DNA of 64,000 bases, taken from positions 496,001 to 560,000 of the forward strand of contig OOIN01000004.1 of the NCBI GenBank assembly GCA_900323505.1, in the 5' to 3' direction. How positions within the stretch are numbered: the first letter of the stretch is position 1; the number at the start of each line of letters is the position of its first letter. Shown here in pieces: positions 52,416-63,400 of the stretch. The notes under the pieces were generated by a model. The model made no database searches. It was not told the DNA's origin and saw only the letters and a program-made list of their open reading frames with translations. The position numbers were made by a program, and so were the translations under genes. This DNA is from Ustilago trichophora. Lineage: Eukaryota; Basidiomycota; Ustilaginomycetes; Ustilaginales; Ustilaginaceae.

Positions 52416-55400
52416 CTAAATACTGTTTCGGCGAGCACTAATGCCAGCCTTTCTCCTCGTCCGTCTCCTCTTCTTGACCCTCCTTCTCACTCCGCCAACA
52501 CCTTCATCATCTGTATACACTTCATATTCTTCCTCCTCATCATCATCCTCAAATTCACTCCTCTCCGTACCAGACGGGAGCTTTCCTTCGGCATCCCATC
52601 CATCCAACAGATCCACCGCAGCCTTGTATCCCTTTTCATAAATCATGTCGAATCTTCCGAAGGCAAGCGTGCCAAACTCTTCCACTGGCATGCGCATGTA
52701 GAAGCATCCTTTCACCTTTTTAGCCTCTTCCAGCGTCTTGACAGAAGACACATAGGTGAGACGGCCCTGAATATCTGGGATGGAGGGAATCTTGCTGGCG
52801 TCCGACCAAGGGTTCCATCGATTGAGAAGGACCCACCATCCCGAAAGTGTGTCTCCGTACGCACGAGGGCTCGTGTCGTCAATTGAGCCTACATCCACAG
52901 CAAAGACTGATCGTGCTCCCATCGCCAGCATAACAGTGACAGGGAGGTTGTCGACGTACCCTCCATCGACAAGCATATTCCCCTCATCGACCAAGGGTGG
53001 GATGAGACCAGCGAGAGTCATCGATCCACGAATATAGCGCCATGCATACCCGCTCGTATGCACCTCCATCCGCGACCAGGTAATGTTGGTCGTGTTGCAG
53101 AAAAAAGGAATCCACATATCTTCAATGTGCGTCTCTTGGATCGCTTTGAACACGCCTCGGTTGAACTCGTGGCCCGTGGTGTAGGAGACGACGGGATAGG
53201 TCAGATCCGAGGCAAAGCGCCAGAGGGAAGCCATGCGTCCAGCAAATCGTTTGGCGCGTCCGAACGTCGAAACCATCTCAGCCTCTCTCGCATACAGACC
53301 ACCGACCAGCGACCCGATTGATGTACCGCCCACCATATCAATCGGAATCCCACGCTCTTCCAGCGCACGAATGACTCCCAAATGGGCACAGCCACGAGCT
53401 CCACCTCCTCCAAGCACGAGACCGATGCTCATACCACAGAGTCGGCGTGCCAATCTGGCAAAATCTGACGCATGGTGAGGTCGTCCAGATGCGGACAGTG
53501 GCGTCTTGGTCTTGCGATACCGCTGCAGCGAGGTTTCCAGCTTCTGCTTGAGATTTCGCAGCGCCTTGACCGCCTTTGGATCGCCTCCAGTCGAAATGGC
53601 CGCGGCCGCATGCGATCCGGAAAGCCCAGCCATCTCGACGTGGTGATGAGCGTGGACCCACGGTCGATTCTTGAGCCATTCGCGTGTCGAGCCTGGCGGT
53701 ACACTCCTCTCGGGATGCAGCAGCACGAGCTCCTTGCGTGCCGTCGTCTTGACGCTCATCAGCAATCGCTCGTACTCACCCATCGCGGGCTCGTCACCAA
53801 ATCCCACCATGAGTACGCAGTCCGCTTGCCGAATCGAGGTTTGCGACCAGGCCGAAGAGACTGGTGTATCCACCACGTAGACGACCATGCGATACTTTTG
53901 CTCCAGATCTGCGAGCCATCCCGCCAGCTTGAGCTTACCCATGCGACTAAAAGCGTGTCGGCCAAGGACGCCCATGACGCTGCTCTGGTCCAAGAAGATA
54001 GCACGACCTCCGATGGTGTCGTCAAAGGCCGCCTGCAGCTTGGCGGCAAAGTCGATCACCGGCACTTGTCGTGTCACGGGTACGATTGCCACCGTCTTGA
54101 GGTTGAGATTGTTCCTTCCGAGATCTGGCAGACCCGGAATAGGTGCGCCCAGAGCTGCGCCTTCTTGCTTGCTTTTGATGAGCTCTGCTCGCACTCGACG
54201 TGCGATGATACGGGAGATCTGAATGGTGATAGCTGGATGGCGCACCGAGATCGCATTGAAGAGCGTTGACGGCATCTTGGCGAGTTCCGAGTCTCGAATG
54301 GCGTGCAGTGTCGTACGTCTGCGCGAATTGGTAATAACGTCAAGTTCACCCACACTGTCGCCTTGGCCGTACTCGTTGTGGACTTCGATACCGTTGCTCT
54401 TCTCCGTGATGGCTCGCAATCGTCCATTGATGACGATAAAGAAGCTGTCCGAGGGATCATCCTCTCGGTAGATGACTTGTCCAGCGTTGACTTGCTGCCA
54501 GTCGAGGGACGAGTCGATGTGAAGAATCAGAGGAGGCAGCAGACTAAGCAGACGCTTGCAGAGCGTCAGAAGAACGATGGGACGACGCTCCATGATACGC
54601 TCCAGTGCGTGTGCTGGCAAAAAGCCTACGTAGACGTCTGTCTTGGCCGTGATGTCGACGTAGCTGGCAGTGCCGAGCAGACTCGAGAGATAGCCAGCAA
54701 TGCCACCTCGACCCACGGTGAAGATGGATCGCTTGCCATCCTTGCCACGATGTCCGTTCTGCTGCTGCTGTGGAGGATTGCCACGATGAGGCTGCTGCAG
54801 AGGCGGTCGAGTTGGCGGTTTGGCGGCAGCAGGCACTTTCGCAGCGGTGGCGTCCGAGTCACGTTGGGAAGAGTTGGTTCCCATACCTGTCGAGACGCTC
54901 GGCTTTCGCGAGCTGCTGTTGCCCGCACCTCCTGTTCCGTCCAACGCGTTGCCTACCTTTGCCGATTCAGTAGGGCGCTTTCGCAGTCCACTGACATTAC
55001 CGTAGGATGCGGACGAGGAAGAGCCTTCCCGGCCAGCAGAACGATGGAGCGAGGGCGTGGTGCCCTCACCAGTACTGCTGGTGCGGTCTGCATCAGTGCC
55101 TCTGCGCTGCGTTCGCGATGTACCAGCATCCCATGCAGCATCTGCGTCGTTACGACCTGTGCGCAGCGAGGCGTTTGAGGGAGCTTTGCGGTGAGAATTT
55201 GCCTTGTCCTGGTTCGAGCGAGAAATTCCGGTGCTGGAACCTCGTCCTTTGCCCGCAAATTTGCTGCTTGGCGCGCGATCCTCCTCTTCCAGCTCGTTGG
55301 CGTCGGCAGGCAACAGGATATCCAAGAAGCCATCAATGATGTAAAAGAGACCCGCGCGACTCTCGCCTGCTTTCACCAGGGTGCTTCCGGCTGGGAAGAA

Positions 55401-58073
55401 CTTGATCTCGACCTCGTTTTCAAAGTCGGATGGATGAAAGCCAGAGGGACCATGCCCAGCCATGGAGCTGTTGGTACCCGTGATGCTCGACTCTTCCTCT
55501 GCCATGGCTGCATCGAGCATGCTGAGCGAGCTGAAGGCAGACTTGAAGACAGAGCGCTGCAGCAACGAGTCCTGTGCACTGATGTGCGGACTAGCTTGGT
55601 AGCTTGTGGCGATGGGAGACGCAACAGCCTGTGCGAGACCGATGCTCTTGGCAATGCAGTCCATGACTTCGTTCTTGATGTCAAAGTGAGCGAGACCAAT
55701 GTTGGAGAAAGGATGCTCGTCATCCAGATCATCGACATGGTTTGACAGCCCACCACTGCCTCCAGTGCCGTTGCGTCGAGGAACGGGGGAGACACCTGAT
55801 CGTGGACTGGTACTGCTGGTGGAATCGTCCATGGGATGCGATAGAGGACCGTGGAAAGGCTCGAGCTTAGAGACGGATCGTGGCTTGGCGCGTGGCGTCG
55901 GTTGAGCGGAATGAATGTCGAAGCCGCTTGTGTGCCATCCGTCTTGGTTGAGGCTGGCCATGCTGAGCAGATCACCGGGGCCGACCATCGTGCGAGCGGT
56001 AGGCGTTTTCAAAGGTGGATCAGGGTGGCCCCATGGCGTCTTGGCCGTAGAAATGCGGGAAGGAGCTTTCTTGGCGGTCTGCTTGGGGCTTGTGGTCAGC
56101 GTCGGCAGGTCTACTGCAATGCGAACTTTGGACGGACTGCCGTCTTCTGTGTCACGTCCAGTTGGCATCGGCGTGCTGCTGCGTTGCACAGTGGAGGTCC
56201 ACTCTTGGAAGTTGCGGAAGTAGTCATCGTCGTTGTAGATGGACGTCGATTCGCGCTTTGACGTGGGCTGAGGGAGGAAGCGGTGGCGGAGCTTGTCCAT
56301 GCCACCCTTTTCATAGAACTCGGAAGGAAGGGGGAAGCAGGCCAGGTCGTTGATCGATTTTTCGGTGCGCATGACCTCCTTGGTCAGGCCAAGATACTTG
56401 TGCGCCGTGTGGAACGTCACACGCGACAGGCGCGCCAGAATGACCTGAACAATATGTGCAGCCGCATTCGGGAACTTTTTGGTGAGACGCTTGAAAGCTT
56501 CTGCGGGGATGACGGCCAACGTCGTGTCGACAGTGGCACGCGCCACAGTACCTGCACCCTGGCGGTGGAGGGGATCGCCAGAATGGGCAAAGTGGCCATG
56601 TCCGCTGTTGCTCATGGCGCTGAGGATGGAACCGGGTGTGTGCGGTCCGCCGGGGTTTGGCTCGTGCAAAGCATGAATCGAAGTCGCACGCCCGCGGAAG
56701 TAAGGGGATTGCGAGGTGCTTGGCAGACTCGACATGGGCGTACCTGCTGGGGAAGCGCTGTAACCGGGCGCAAAGTGGGAGAAGGGAGCAGAAGCCTGAG
56801 CTGGAGGCATCTGCAGGTCGGGCGCATGTCCAAGGGAGTTGGTGCCGCTGTCATCATTGCTCTCGTGTGGGTCCATGATGGTGCTCGTGTCACCGTCTTG
56901 CACCGTCATGGAGCCCGTTCCCGAAGAGGCGGTTCGCGAGTGAGAGGATTTGGGACCAGTACGGACAGCATTGCCTCCCAGGCGTTCTACGGCACCTTCG
57001 GTCGACATGGCAGCAGGTACGTTGCGAAGTGCCGCCGCATTGAGCTGAAGTTGGGCAGCAGTCTGAGATGGCGGGTTGAAGGCCGAGGCGTAAGGAGAGG
57101 TTGGGGCTGTAGAGTTGTCGGCACCAGGCGTGCTCCTGTTTCCACGCCCTGTATACTGCCCTGCACTGAAGTTGTAGTGTCGGTCCATATTGGAGGTACC
57201 GAGGTGATGTGGGCCCAGGTGCGAATCGTCGTCACCGAAAGAGAGCTTGACATCCTCGGTGAAGAGGCTAAGAATGGTGAAAAGACTGCTGAGAGTGCCT
57301 CCACTCTCGACCTCGTTCAAGAGTTGGTATCCATTATCGTCTTCATCCTCGACAGAGTCCTGTCCGACTGCGCTGGCCGTAGCGGAAGGCAAAGGCGCGT
57401 AGACTTGAACATGACCATCGATGACAATGTAAAAGGAGCAATCTGTGTCGAGCGAGAGGCTGTCCCCAGCTACAAGTCTACGAGTCTGCAAGTGCCGGGC
57501 GAGCTCGTGGAAGACTGGCTTTTCGAGGAAACCAAAGATGCGAATGGCCTGAAGGAAGTCATCCAGATAGTTGTGGAAGCTGCCGCGGTCGTTATCTCCA
57601 CCGGCAGAGGCGACATCGGGGTTGAGATTGAAGCCTTCATCTCGAGTCAGGGGTACCTCACGTAGGCGCTCGTATTTGTTGAGGTGACGATAGCGAAGCC
57701 AGATGAATGCCGAGACCAAAGAAGTTAGGAAGAGAAGAGCAAGCGAAGGAAAGTTGAGCTGAAGTGTAAGACTGTAATGGAGGACGGTGTAGACCAGACT
57801 TGGGACCGTAATAGTAGAGAAAGTAGCCAGAATACGGATGAGGTTGAGCGAGGCGAGCACCACTCTGAGGAGGCCATCGACCAGAGCGATGAGAGGATTC
57901 CGATCGTCTGTATACGCTGTAGCAGCAGCTGTACTGGTCGCGGGCTCACTGGCCTGGGACACGGCTGACTTGGCGGCAGAAGCCAAAATTGTCGAAGCAT
58001 CTGCGGCTGACGAGACTGCCGCCGAGGCGATGGAGGACCAGGAGGCCTGCGAGGCCACTGGGACCTGCGACAT
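52416..58073 (-). CDS. NTE1: Lysophospholipase NTE1 (neuropathy target esterase type)
   Basis: ER-membrane phospholipase B that deacylates phosphatidylcholine to glycerophosphocholine and controls lipid homeostasis. 1885 residues, intronless; yeast Nte1 is 1679. Membrane segments near 60-120 (SLALLFLTSLVSAFIWLRYR). Three cyclic-nucleotide-binding-like domains: about 180-225 onward, from about 890 (FFPAGSTLVKAGESRAGLFY) and from about 1200 (VIYREDDPSDSFFIVINGRL). The patatin domain starts at about 1548 with the oxyanion loop GLVLGGGGARG; catalytic Ser1585 in GGTSIGS and Asp1703 in VDGGYVDNLP, both intact. The C-terminal tail is acidic and then basic. The linkers are long and Ser-rich with a Gln/Pro stretch. 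The ATG at 58073 is in context CGACATGTCG read on the gene strand; no other start is nearer the first membrane segment. Confidence 0.97.
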   Translation of the reverse strand: MSQVPVASQASWSSIASAAVSSAADASTILASAAKSAVSQASEPATSTAAATAYTDDRNPLIALVDGLLRVVLASLNLIRILATFSTITVPSLVYTVLHYSLTLQLNFPSLALLFLTSLVSAFIWLRYRHLNKYERLREVPLTRDEGFNLNPDVASAGGDNDRGSFHNYLDDFLQAIRIFGFLEKPVFHELARHLQTRRLVAGDSLSLDTDCSFYIVIDGHVQVYAPLPSATASAVGQDSVEDEDDNGYQLLNEVESGGTLSSLFTILSLFTEDVKLSFGDDDSHLGPHHLGTSNMDRHYNFSAGQYTGRGNRSTPGADNSTAPTSPYASAFNPPSQTAAQLQLNAAALRNVPAAMSTEGAVERLGGNAVRTGPKSSHSRTASSGTGSMTVQDGDTSTIMDPHESNDDSGTNSLGHAPDLQMPPAQASAPFSHFAPGYSASPAGTPMSSLPSTSQSPYFRGRATSIHALHEPNPGGPHTPGSILSAMSNSGHGHFAHSGDPLHRQGAGTVARATVDTTLAVIPAEAFKRLTKKFPNAAAHIVQVILARLSRVTFHTAHKYLGLTKEVMRTEKSINDLACFPLPSEFYEKGGMDKLRHRFLPQPTSKRESTSIYNDDDYFRNFQEWTSTVQRSSTPMPTGRDTEDGSPSKVRIAVDLPTLTTSPKQTAKKAPSRISTAKTPWGHPDPPLKTPTARTMVGPGDLLSMASLNQDGWHTSGFDIHSAQPTPRAKPRSVSKLEPFHGPLSHPMDDSTSSTSPRSGVSPVPRRNGTGGSGGLSNHVDDLDDEHPFSNIGLAHFDIKNEVMDCIAKSIGLAQAVASPIATSYQASPHISAQDSLLQRSVFKSAFSSLSMLDAAMAEEESSITGTNSSMAGHGPSGFHPSDFENEVEIKFFPAGSTLVKAGESRAGLFYIIDGFLDILLPADANELEEEDRAPSSKFAGKGRGSSTGISRSNQDKANSHRKAPSNASLRTGRNDADAAWDAGTSRTQRRGTDADRTSSTGEGTTPSLHRSAGREGSSSSASYGNVSGLRKRPTESAKVGNALDGTGGAGNSSSRKPSVSTGMGTNSSQRDSDATAAKVPAAAKPPTRPPLQQPHRGNPPQQQQNGHRGKDGKRSIFTVGRGGIAGYLSSLLGTASYVDITAKTDVYVGFLPAHALERIMERRPIVLLTLCKRLLSLLPPLILHIDSSLDWQQVNAGQVIYREDDPSDSFFIVINGRLRAITEKSNGIEVHNEYGQGDSVGELDVITNSRRRTTLHAIRDSELAKMPSTLFNAISVRHPAITIQISRIIARRVRAELIKSKQEGAALGAPIPGLPDLGRNNLNLKTVAIVPVTRQVPVIDFAAKLQAAFDDTIGGRAIFLDQSSVMGVLGRHAFSRMGKLKLAGWLADLEQKYRMVVYVVDTPVSSAWSQTSIRQADCVLMVGFGDEPAMGEYERLLMSVKTTARKELVLLHPERSVPPGSTREWLKNRPWVHAHHHVEMAGLSGSHAAAAISTGGDPKAVKALRNLKQKLETSLQRYRKTKTPLSASGRPHHASDFARLARRLCGMSIGLVLGGGGARGCAHLGVIRALEERGIPIDMVGGTSIGSLVGGLYAREAEMVSTFGRAKRFAGRMASLWRFASDLTYPVVSYTTGHEFNRGVFKAIQETHIEDMWIPFFCNTTNITWSRMEVHTSGYAWRYIRGSMTLAGLIPPLVDEGNMLVDGGYVDNLPVTVMLAMGARSVFAVDVGSIDDTSPRAYGDTLSGWWVLLNRWNPWSDASKIPSIPDIQGRLTYVSSVKTLEEAKKVKGCFYMRMPVEEFGTLAFGRFDMIYEKGYKAAVDLLDGWDAEGKLPSGTERSEFEDDDEEEEYEVYTDDEGVGGVRRRVKKRRRTRRKAGISARRNSI

Positions 58074-58593
58074 GGGGTCGACCTTGGCAGAACGAGACGA
58101 CGATGCCGGACGTGAGGATGGTGTGTATAGTGATGGTTGTGGTCGGAGGACATGAGTTCAGGGTGCACAGGCAACTGAGCATGATGAGTAACAAGAGAGC
58201 AGCCTGGCCCGAGCGGTCCTCTTTTTTGAAGTTGCTGTCAACAAGCCCCTGATTTTTCTCGACTTTTCTGTGGCAGCATAGCGCTTTCACAGCTTCCACG
58301 TCTTGCTTTTCGACCAAAAAAAAAAAAAGAAAAAAATAAATAAATAAAATCTCGATCCGAGCTTTTCTGCTCAACGTCGTAGCCGCGCATGCACACAAAA
58401 AGGCACATTCTGGCCCGCGGATAAAGTCAAAAGGAGGAGCTTAGACTTCAGTCAGGTAAGAGCGGCCTTGCGTCGACAGGTATCGTTGCATCTCTCCCTT
58501 GTCGCATGACCGAATCGAAGCTCATTGTCTTCTTATTTCATCAGTCTGCATCTGTATTTGAAGGTGATCGGGATTCAATATTTCAGTGCATGC
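58074..58593. other. Upstream flank of NTE1
   Basis: 520 bp between the NTE1 start and the end of the dehydrogenase relic. An A-rich tract with ATAAA repeats lies at about 58315-58350. No gene. Confidence 0.5.
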
Positions 58594-59330
58594 TCAGGGG
58601 CGACCCGCCAAGCACTTGAAGGCAACATTCGAGGCGACGGCAGGCCCATAAAAGTCGATGCGTTCGACCATGTCTTCCCGGTTTTGAGGTCAGGTATGCT
58701 CGCTGCACCAAGAAGAGCCATGCCGGTCGGGATCTCTTCCTCAGGACTGAGAAAGAGCAAACGGATGATGTGAAGTCATGATCATCAGCTAGCCACCCCT
58801 ATGCGAAACCCGCTGCAGAGGATTGACGTGGGGTAAAATCTACTTGAGGCCATCTTGACGACGCTAAGATGACGATAGGCTGCTTCCACAAATATACAAG
58901 GACGCCCGAGTGCGACTGTCTTGGCACCGAAGCACAGCGCTTTGAGAATGTCATACCGCTTCGGATACCGCCGCCGATGAAAACGTCAAGCTTGTCAACC
59001 ACTGGCGGATGACGACGACGCAGATCATACAAGAGATCCATTGGTGGTCGTGCAAAGTCGAGCTGGCGACCTCCATTGTTGGAAAATGAGAATACCACCC
59101 ATGGCAGTTTCGACAGCTAGCGATGTATCCTGCAAGCTTTGGATTCCCTTAAGCACAATAGGCTTGCTCTCGGCGGCCTTTCTGATTCAAGCAGTGTCTT
59201 GCCAGTTGAGACCAATCCAAGCCTGCGATTGAGGTGGCAGCGGATCCTCGGGCACTCATGTCGATCTTTTGCGAGCCATCTTTGTCCACAATCACTGCTG
59301 CAGCTGGAGGGAGTGGTCTGCATGGAGGAG
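58594..59330 (-). pseudogene. Decayed FMN-dependent alpha-hydroxy-acid dehydrogenase (lactate dehydrogenase/cytochrome b2 type), C-terminal half
   Basis: Family pieces appear in order on the minus strand but in different frames: DGSQKIDMSARGSAATSIAG, GLNWQDTA then TGA (59189-59187, where the family has Trp), IRKAAESKPIVLKGIQSLQD, SNNGGRQLDFARPPMDLL, DKLDVFIGGGIRSG, ILKALCFGAKTVALGRP, EEEIPTGMALLGAASIPDLK and EDMVERIDFYGPAV with a terminal TGA at 58596-58594. Frameshifts are needed near 59215, 59087, 58953 and 58685. Key residues are also lost: the catalytic His of SNHGGRQLD is Asn and the Asp of DGG is Gly. No N-terminal half was found upstream. This is a dead gene copy; a functional copy would lie elsewhere in the genome. 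Confidence 0.85.
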
Positions 59331-59488
59331 AAAAGAATAGAGGATGAGGCCTTTCATACTGGAGTAAAGGATCTCGTTCGGTCATCCTACAGGGCAGAAT
59401 GACCGGCGGAGGGAATTTTTCGAGCTGTTAAGTTGCGCATTCACTTTCGGCAAGCCTTGCGAAAAATCGAGGTTGGGCAAAAGACGCC

Positions 59489-59517
59489 GTACAGTACAGT
59501 ACAGTACAGTACAGTAC
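59489..59517. repeat. (GTACA)n tandem array
   Basis: Five GTACA units plus GTAC, a perfect array of the motif seen singly elsewhere in the window. Confidence 0.95.
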
Positions 59518-60207
59518 TTTGAAAGAAGGTTCGAGTGACCATCGCTGTGAAAAAAGCTCGGCGCCATATCAGAGTGAGTCGTCATGCAAAGGAATTGGCA
59601 GATGTTGATGCCAGATCTCAGTTTGCTCTCGAGAGACGGTCAAGTGTGTGGTCAGTGACGCTATCTTGCCGATGATTGCATCGGGGGCTTTTGTTGGAGA
59701 ATTTTTAAACACCGACAGCAGAACATGGCAAGCGAGACAACAGAGATGCATGGTTCATCAGGGCTTTGAACAGCGTAGCACCCCTGAAAATCATTCGAGG
59801 CATCTACTGTATCACGCTCGCTCGCGGTCACTTTGCTAAAACAACCAGACAGTATAACCCGGCGGCTGCATCGGTGGTCACTGCAATATCCCAGAGCGTT
59901 GGATCAATCGAAAGCATGACCTGCATGGAATCCGAAGCTTATGGTGGTACTTTCTGCTGTCACCAGGAGCATACTATTACTACTGTTCTCCTTTGTAGAT
60001 CCATGCTCAGGTACACATCACGGTGTATGTGCTTTGGTGGAACAAAACGCGCCGCGTGCTGATGGAAAGTGAATTGATTGTTTTTAATTTTTAACTTTTT
60101 TTTTTTTTTGTGGCCCCTGTTTGTGTGCCTTTTTTGAAAGGGCGCAGACTAGGCGCGTGGCTCAGGAGAAAGTTTTCGGTGCTTCCCCACGATGCTCTCT
60201 GCACATT

Positions 60208-60230
60208 ACAGTACAGTACAGTACAGTACA
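60208..60230. repeat. (GTACA)n tandem array
   Basis: Four GTACA units preceded by ACA, about 230 bases upstream of the 5-phosphatase start, so within its promoter or 5' UTR. Confidence 0.95.
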
Positions 60231-60462
60231 CTCTTTCCAGCTTCGACAACTCTGCACTTAACTCACCGTTGATCCGAATCACCGTCATCCTCTCTTGCCT
60301 TCAAGACTCACTTGTTCGCTCTGTCAACCGAGCACCTGACAATGTGCTAGCCATCACATTGTCCTCTATCTATACCCACATCGACTGCATCTTTGTCACG
60401 CTACGCCGTATCGAGCAGACCGTATGCTTGCCGGCTGTGCCGCATCATGTCCATAGCCTAGC

Positions 60463-63400
60463 ATGGCCTCCTCATCTCCCTCCAGGCCCTCGGTGCCAAA
60501 GGCGTCAAATCCACGCCCATCTTCTCCCTCTCTTGCGGCCAACATTGATGCTCCACACTCACCACACCACCATCAGCATCAGCCACCGTTGCGCGCACGG
60601 CTGCATGCTCTTCTCCAGCATTCCGACTCGCACTCAGGCTCTAGCCCTGCTTTGTCCCCCTCGTCCGACACACCAAGCCACCATCACATCAATGCGGATC
60701 CCCTGTCCAGCTCCACCTCCCTTGACAGTGTCGACCATGCATCATTCTCTTCTAAACTTGGCCGCTCGCCGCTCAAGCGTAAGCCACCCAAGGGCGCCCT
60801 CAGTGTTCTGCCAACTACTGCCATCGCATCCACCACCTCCTCGACACCTCCCACGGCCTCTTCACCTCCAGCCAAACTAGCAGCGCTGCCTCGCTCAGCT
60901 ACCACCTCCAATCTTGACCAGGTCGCCACTTCTAGTCAACGCTCAGACTCGCGCTCTTCTGGTCCCTCAAGAGCTTCCAGCCTTGACCCCTCTCATCTTT
61001 CAGCAGATGCCAATGTCCGCACTGCATCGTCCGACAAGGCCCCAGATCTACCCCAAACACAGAAGCAGAAGCGTCAGCGTCCGTCCATCAAGGTGCGCGT
61101 CATTACCTGGAACATGCACGATAGCGTCCCTAAAGGCGATCTCGAAGTGCTCCTCGGCAAGGCGGGTCCATACGTTGCGCCCGAACCGGACTGGGACATT
61201 AGCTATGACAGTGCAGACGACAACGACGACGCGGACGCACAACAAAAAGAGCGCAAAGGCTCTCATGCCGTCGGTCAAGAGCACGTCCCCAGAGCCGATC
61301 GCATCCCTCCTCTCCCGCACGACGACTCGCATCCGTACCATCTGCTTGTCATTGCCGGCCAAGAGTGCCCTTGGGGTGATGGCAAACGACTGGCAACCAG
61401 CGTGGGTATGGCAGGAGAGCTAGGTGACTTTGGCAAGCAGAAGAATCGCAAAGACAAAGACAGCACCAAGGACAAGTCCAAGCCGTTCAAGACGAAAGAA
61501 AAGCAGAGGTCGGGTGACAGCGACAGTCTACCTGCTGCTGCTGATGGATCCAAGACAGCTCAATCTACCACTGATGAGGCACCCTCCTCCAGTGGCCTCG
61601 CTGCTCCGATCGAGGACCAAAGCTTTCCCTTCCTCTCCCCCTCGTTTTCATCGGCGCTTCCCGGTCATCCACTCGCCTCACCCATGATTGGCGGCAGTTC
61701 TATGCATGGCTTTAGCACCCCGTCTGAACAAAACGCAGACGACAAGCATGCTGTCTGGCCCAACATTGGCGGCAAAGGTTGGAGTGATCTCTGCGAAGAT
61801 TGGCTCTGTCGCAATCAGACTGCCAAAAAGGACAAGGAGTACAAGGAAAAGTCCTTCATCAGCGGCGCACGCCTTGCTCGCGCTTTGTCACAGTCCACCT
61901 CTAGGAAAGACTTTGCTCTCTCTCGCGAGTCACTGGCGGATCATCAACATCCTCTCCCAACCCATTCGCTGTCAGCCGCCGTCACGCCTGAGCTTTCCCG
62001 CGCAGCCAGTCCCGTCGGTATGCCTATCAGTGCTAGCTTGCCAGGAACCCCCAATCAGAGCACATTCGAAGGCTTCAGCGCCTTCCATGATGCCTCGACA
62101 GGAATGACTTCAGAATCTTCTACAAGCGCTGAGAAACGCAGACGTTTGGTGCCGAAGCTCAACCTCAAGCCTATCGACCTTGTCAGGAAGACCACGGCCT
62201 CGGGCCGCTCCAGTCCTGCCAACTTTACCGGCACAGATTGCGTCTCTTCTCCCGTGCTGCTCTCGCCTACCGCCGTCCTTCCTTCAGGTGCACATCAGCT
62301 ACTCAATCCGTCACAGCCCGCGGATCAGGCCCAAGCTAACGAGCCAAGCACCATGACAACCTCTACCAGCTCGGGAGGGTTGCTTGCTGTGCCTGGCACG
62401 CCATCAATGAGCCGCATGAACTCATCGCACAGCCTCTCCAGACTCGCAGCCGCCGCAGATCCCACGTCGCGTTCCGTGTCTCCGGCTGCTACCGAAGTGC
62501 ACGTCGAGCCTCCAAGACCTTCGCGTTCTCCATCGCCCTGCCCCATCGCGCCTTACATCGCAAGCAATGTCGGACAAATACCACGCGACGTCGCCTCCAG
62601 TGCGCCTTCTGCCACTGCAAGCTCTGCCAACGAGGCCGGTGCCAATCCGAAAGGCTCCGAAAGAGCCTTTGCAGACGCTGTTCCCAAGACCTTGGGGCCC
62701 TACGAGCTGGTCATCAAAGAGCGCATGATGGGTTGCTATATGGCCGTCTACGTGTGGCGTGGTTGTAAGGACCGAGTGCGCGGCGCTTCTCGATCTCATG
62801 TCAAGTCAGGCCTGCTTGCAGGTCGAGTTGGCAACAAGGGTGGTGTGGGCATTTCGCTCAAGCTAGGCACCACCAGGCTGCTCTTTGTCAACGCGCATCT
62901 TGCGGCTCATGAGGACAAGGTGGCACTCCGTCTGGCCAATGTTGCCAAGATCAAGGCCGCACTCAAGGTTGACTCGTTCCTGCCAAAGGACGATCCACGA
63001 TCCCGGCTGGAGGACATCACGGAGCAATTCGATCATACTTTCTGGTTTGGCGATCTCAACTTCCGCATCGATATTTCTCGTCAGCATGCTGATTGGCTCA
63101 TGATGAACAAGAAGTATGATCAAGCTCTGGCCTTCGATCAGCTTGGCAAGGTGCTCAAAGACGGCGACGCCTTCAAAGGCTTCAAAGAGGCACCTATCAA
63201 CTTTCCGCCGACTTACAAGTACGATGTGCTCAAGACGCTCAAGGTCAAGAGGAACAAGACGCTGACATCCATTCGAAATGCTGTCGACATTCCGGGTGCC
63301 ACTGCTGCTGCTGCTACCGCGAAAAGTTCAGACCTAGCTGCTACTCCTCTCGGTGAGAGCGTCATTCCAGAAGAGGGCACAATCGGCTCCGAGGCCGTCG

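Larger units (their letters stand above)
59331..60462. other. Spacer upstream of the 5-phosphatase gene
   Basis: 1.1 kb without a supported gene. It carries both tandem GTACA arrays and a T tract near 60098-60109. The N-terminal half of the dehydrogenase relic was looked for here and not recognised. Confidence 0.5.

Noticed and set aside
56283..57665. 460-codon frame antisense to NTE1
   Set aside because: Lies wholly opposite the disordered linker of NTE1 and has no domain of its own.
58525..58773. 82-codon plus-strand frame downstream of NTE1's promoter
   Set aside because: It is antisense to the dehydrogenase relic, which explains the sequence better.
59331..60060. Search for the N-terminal half of the dehydrogenase relic
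   Set aside because: No family motif could be read in any minus-strand frame; the half is absent or decayed beyond recognition.
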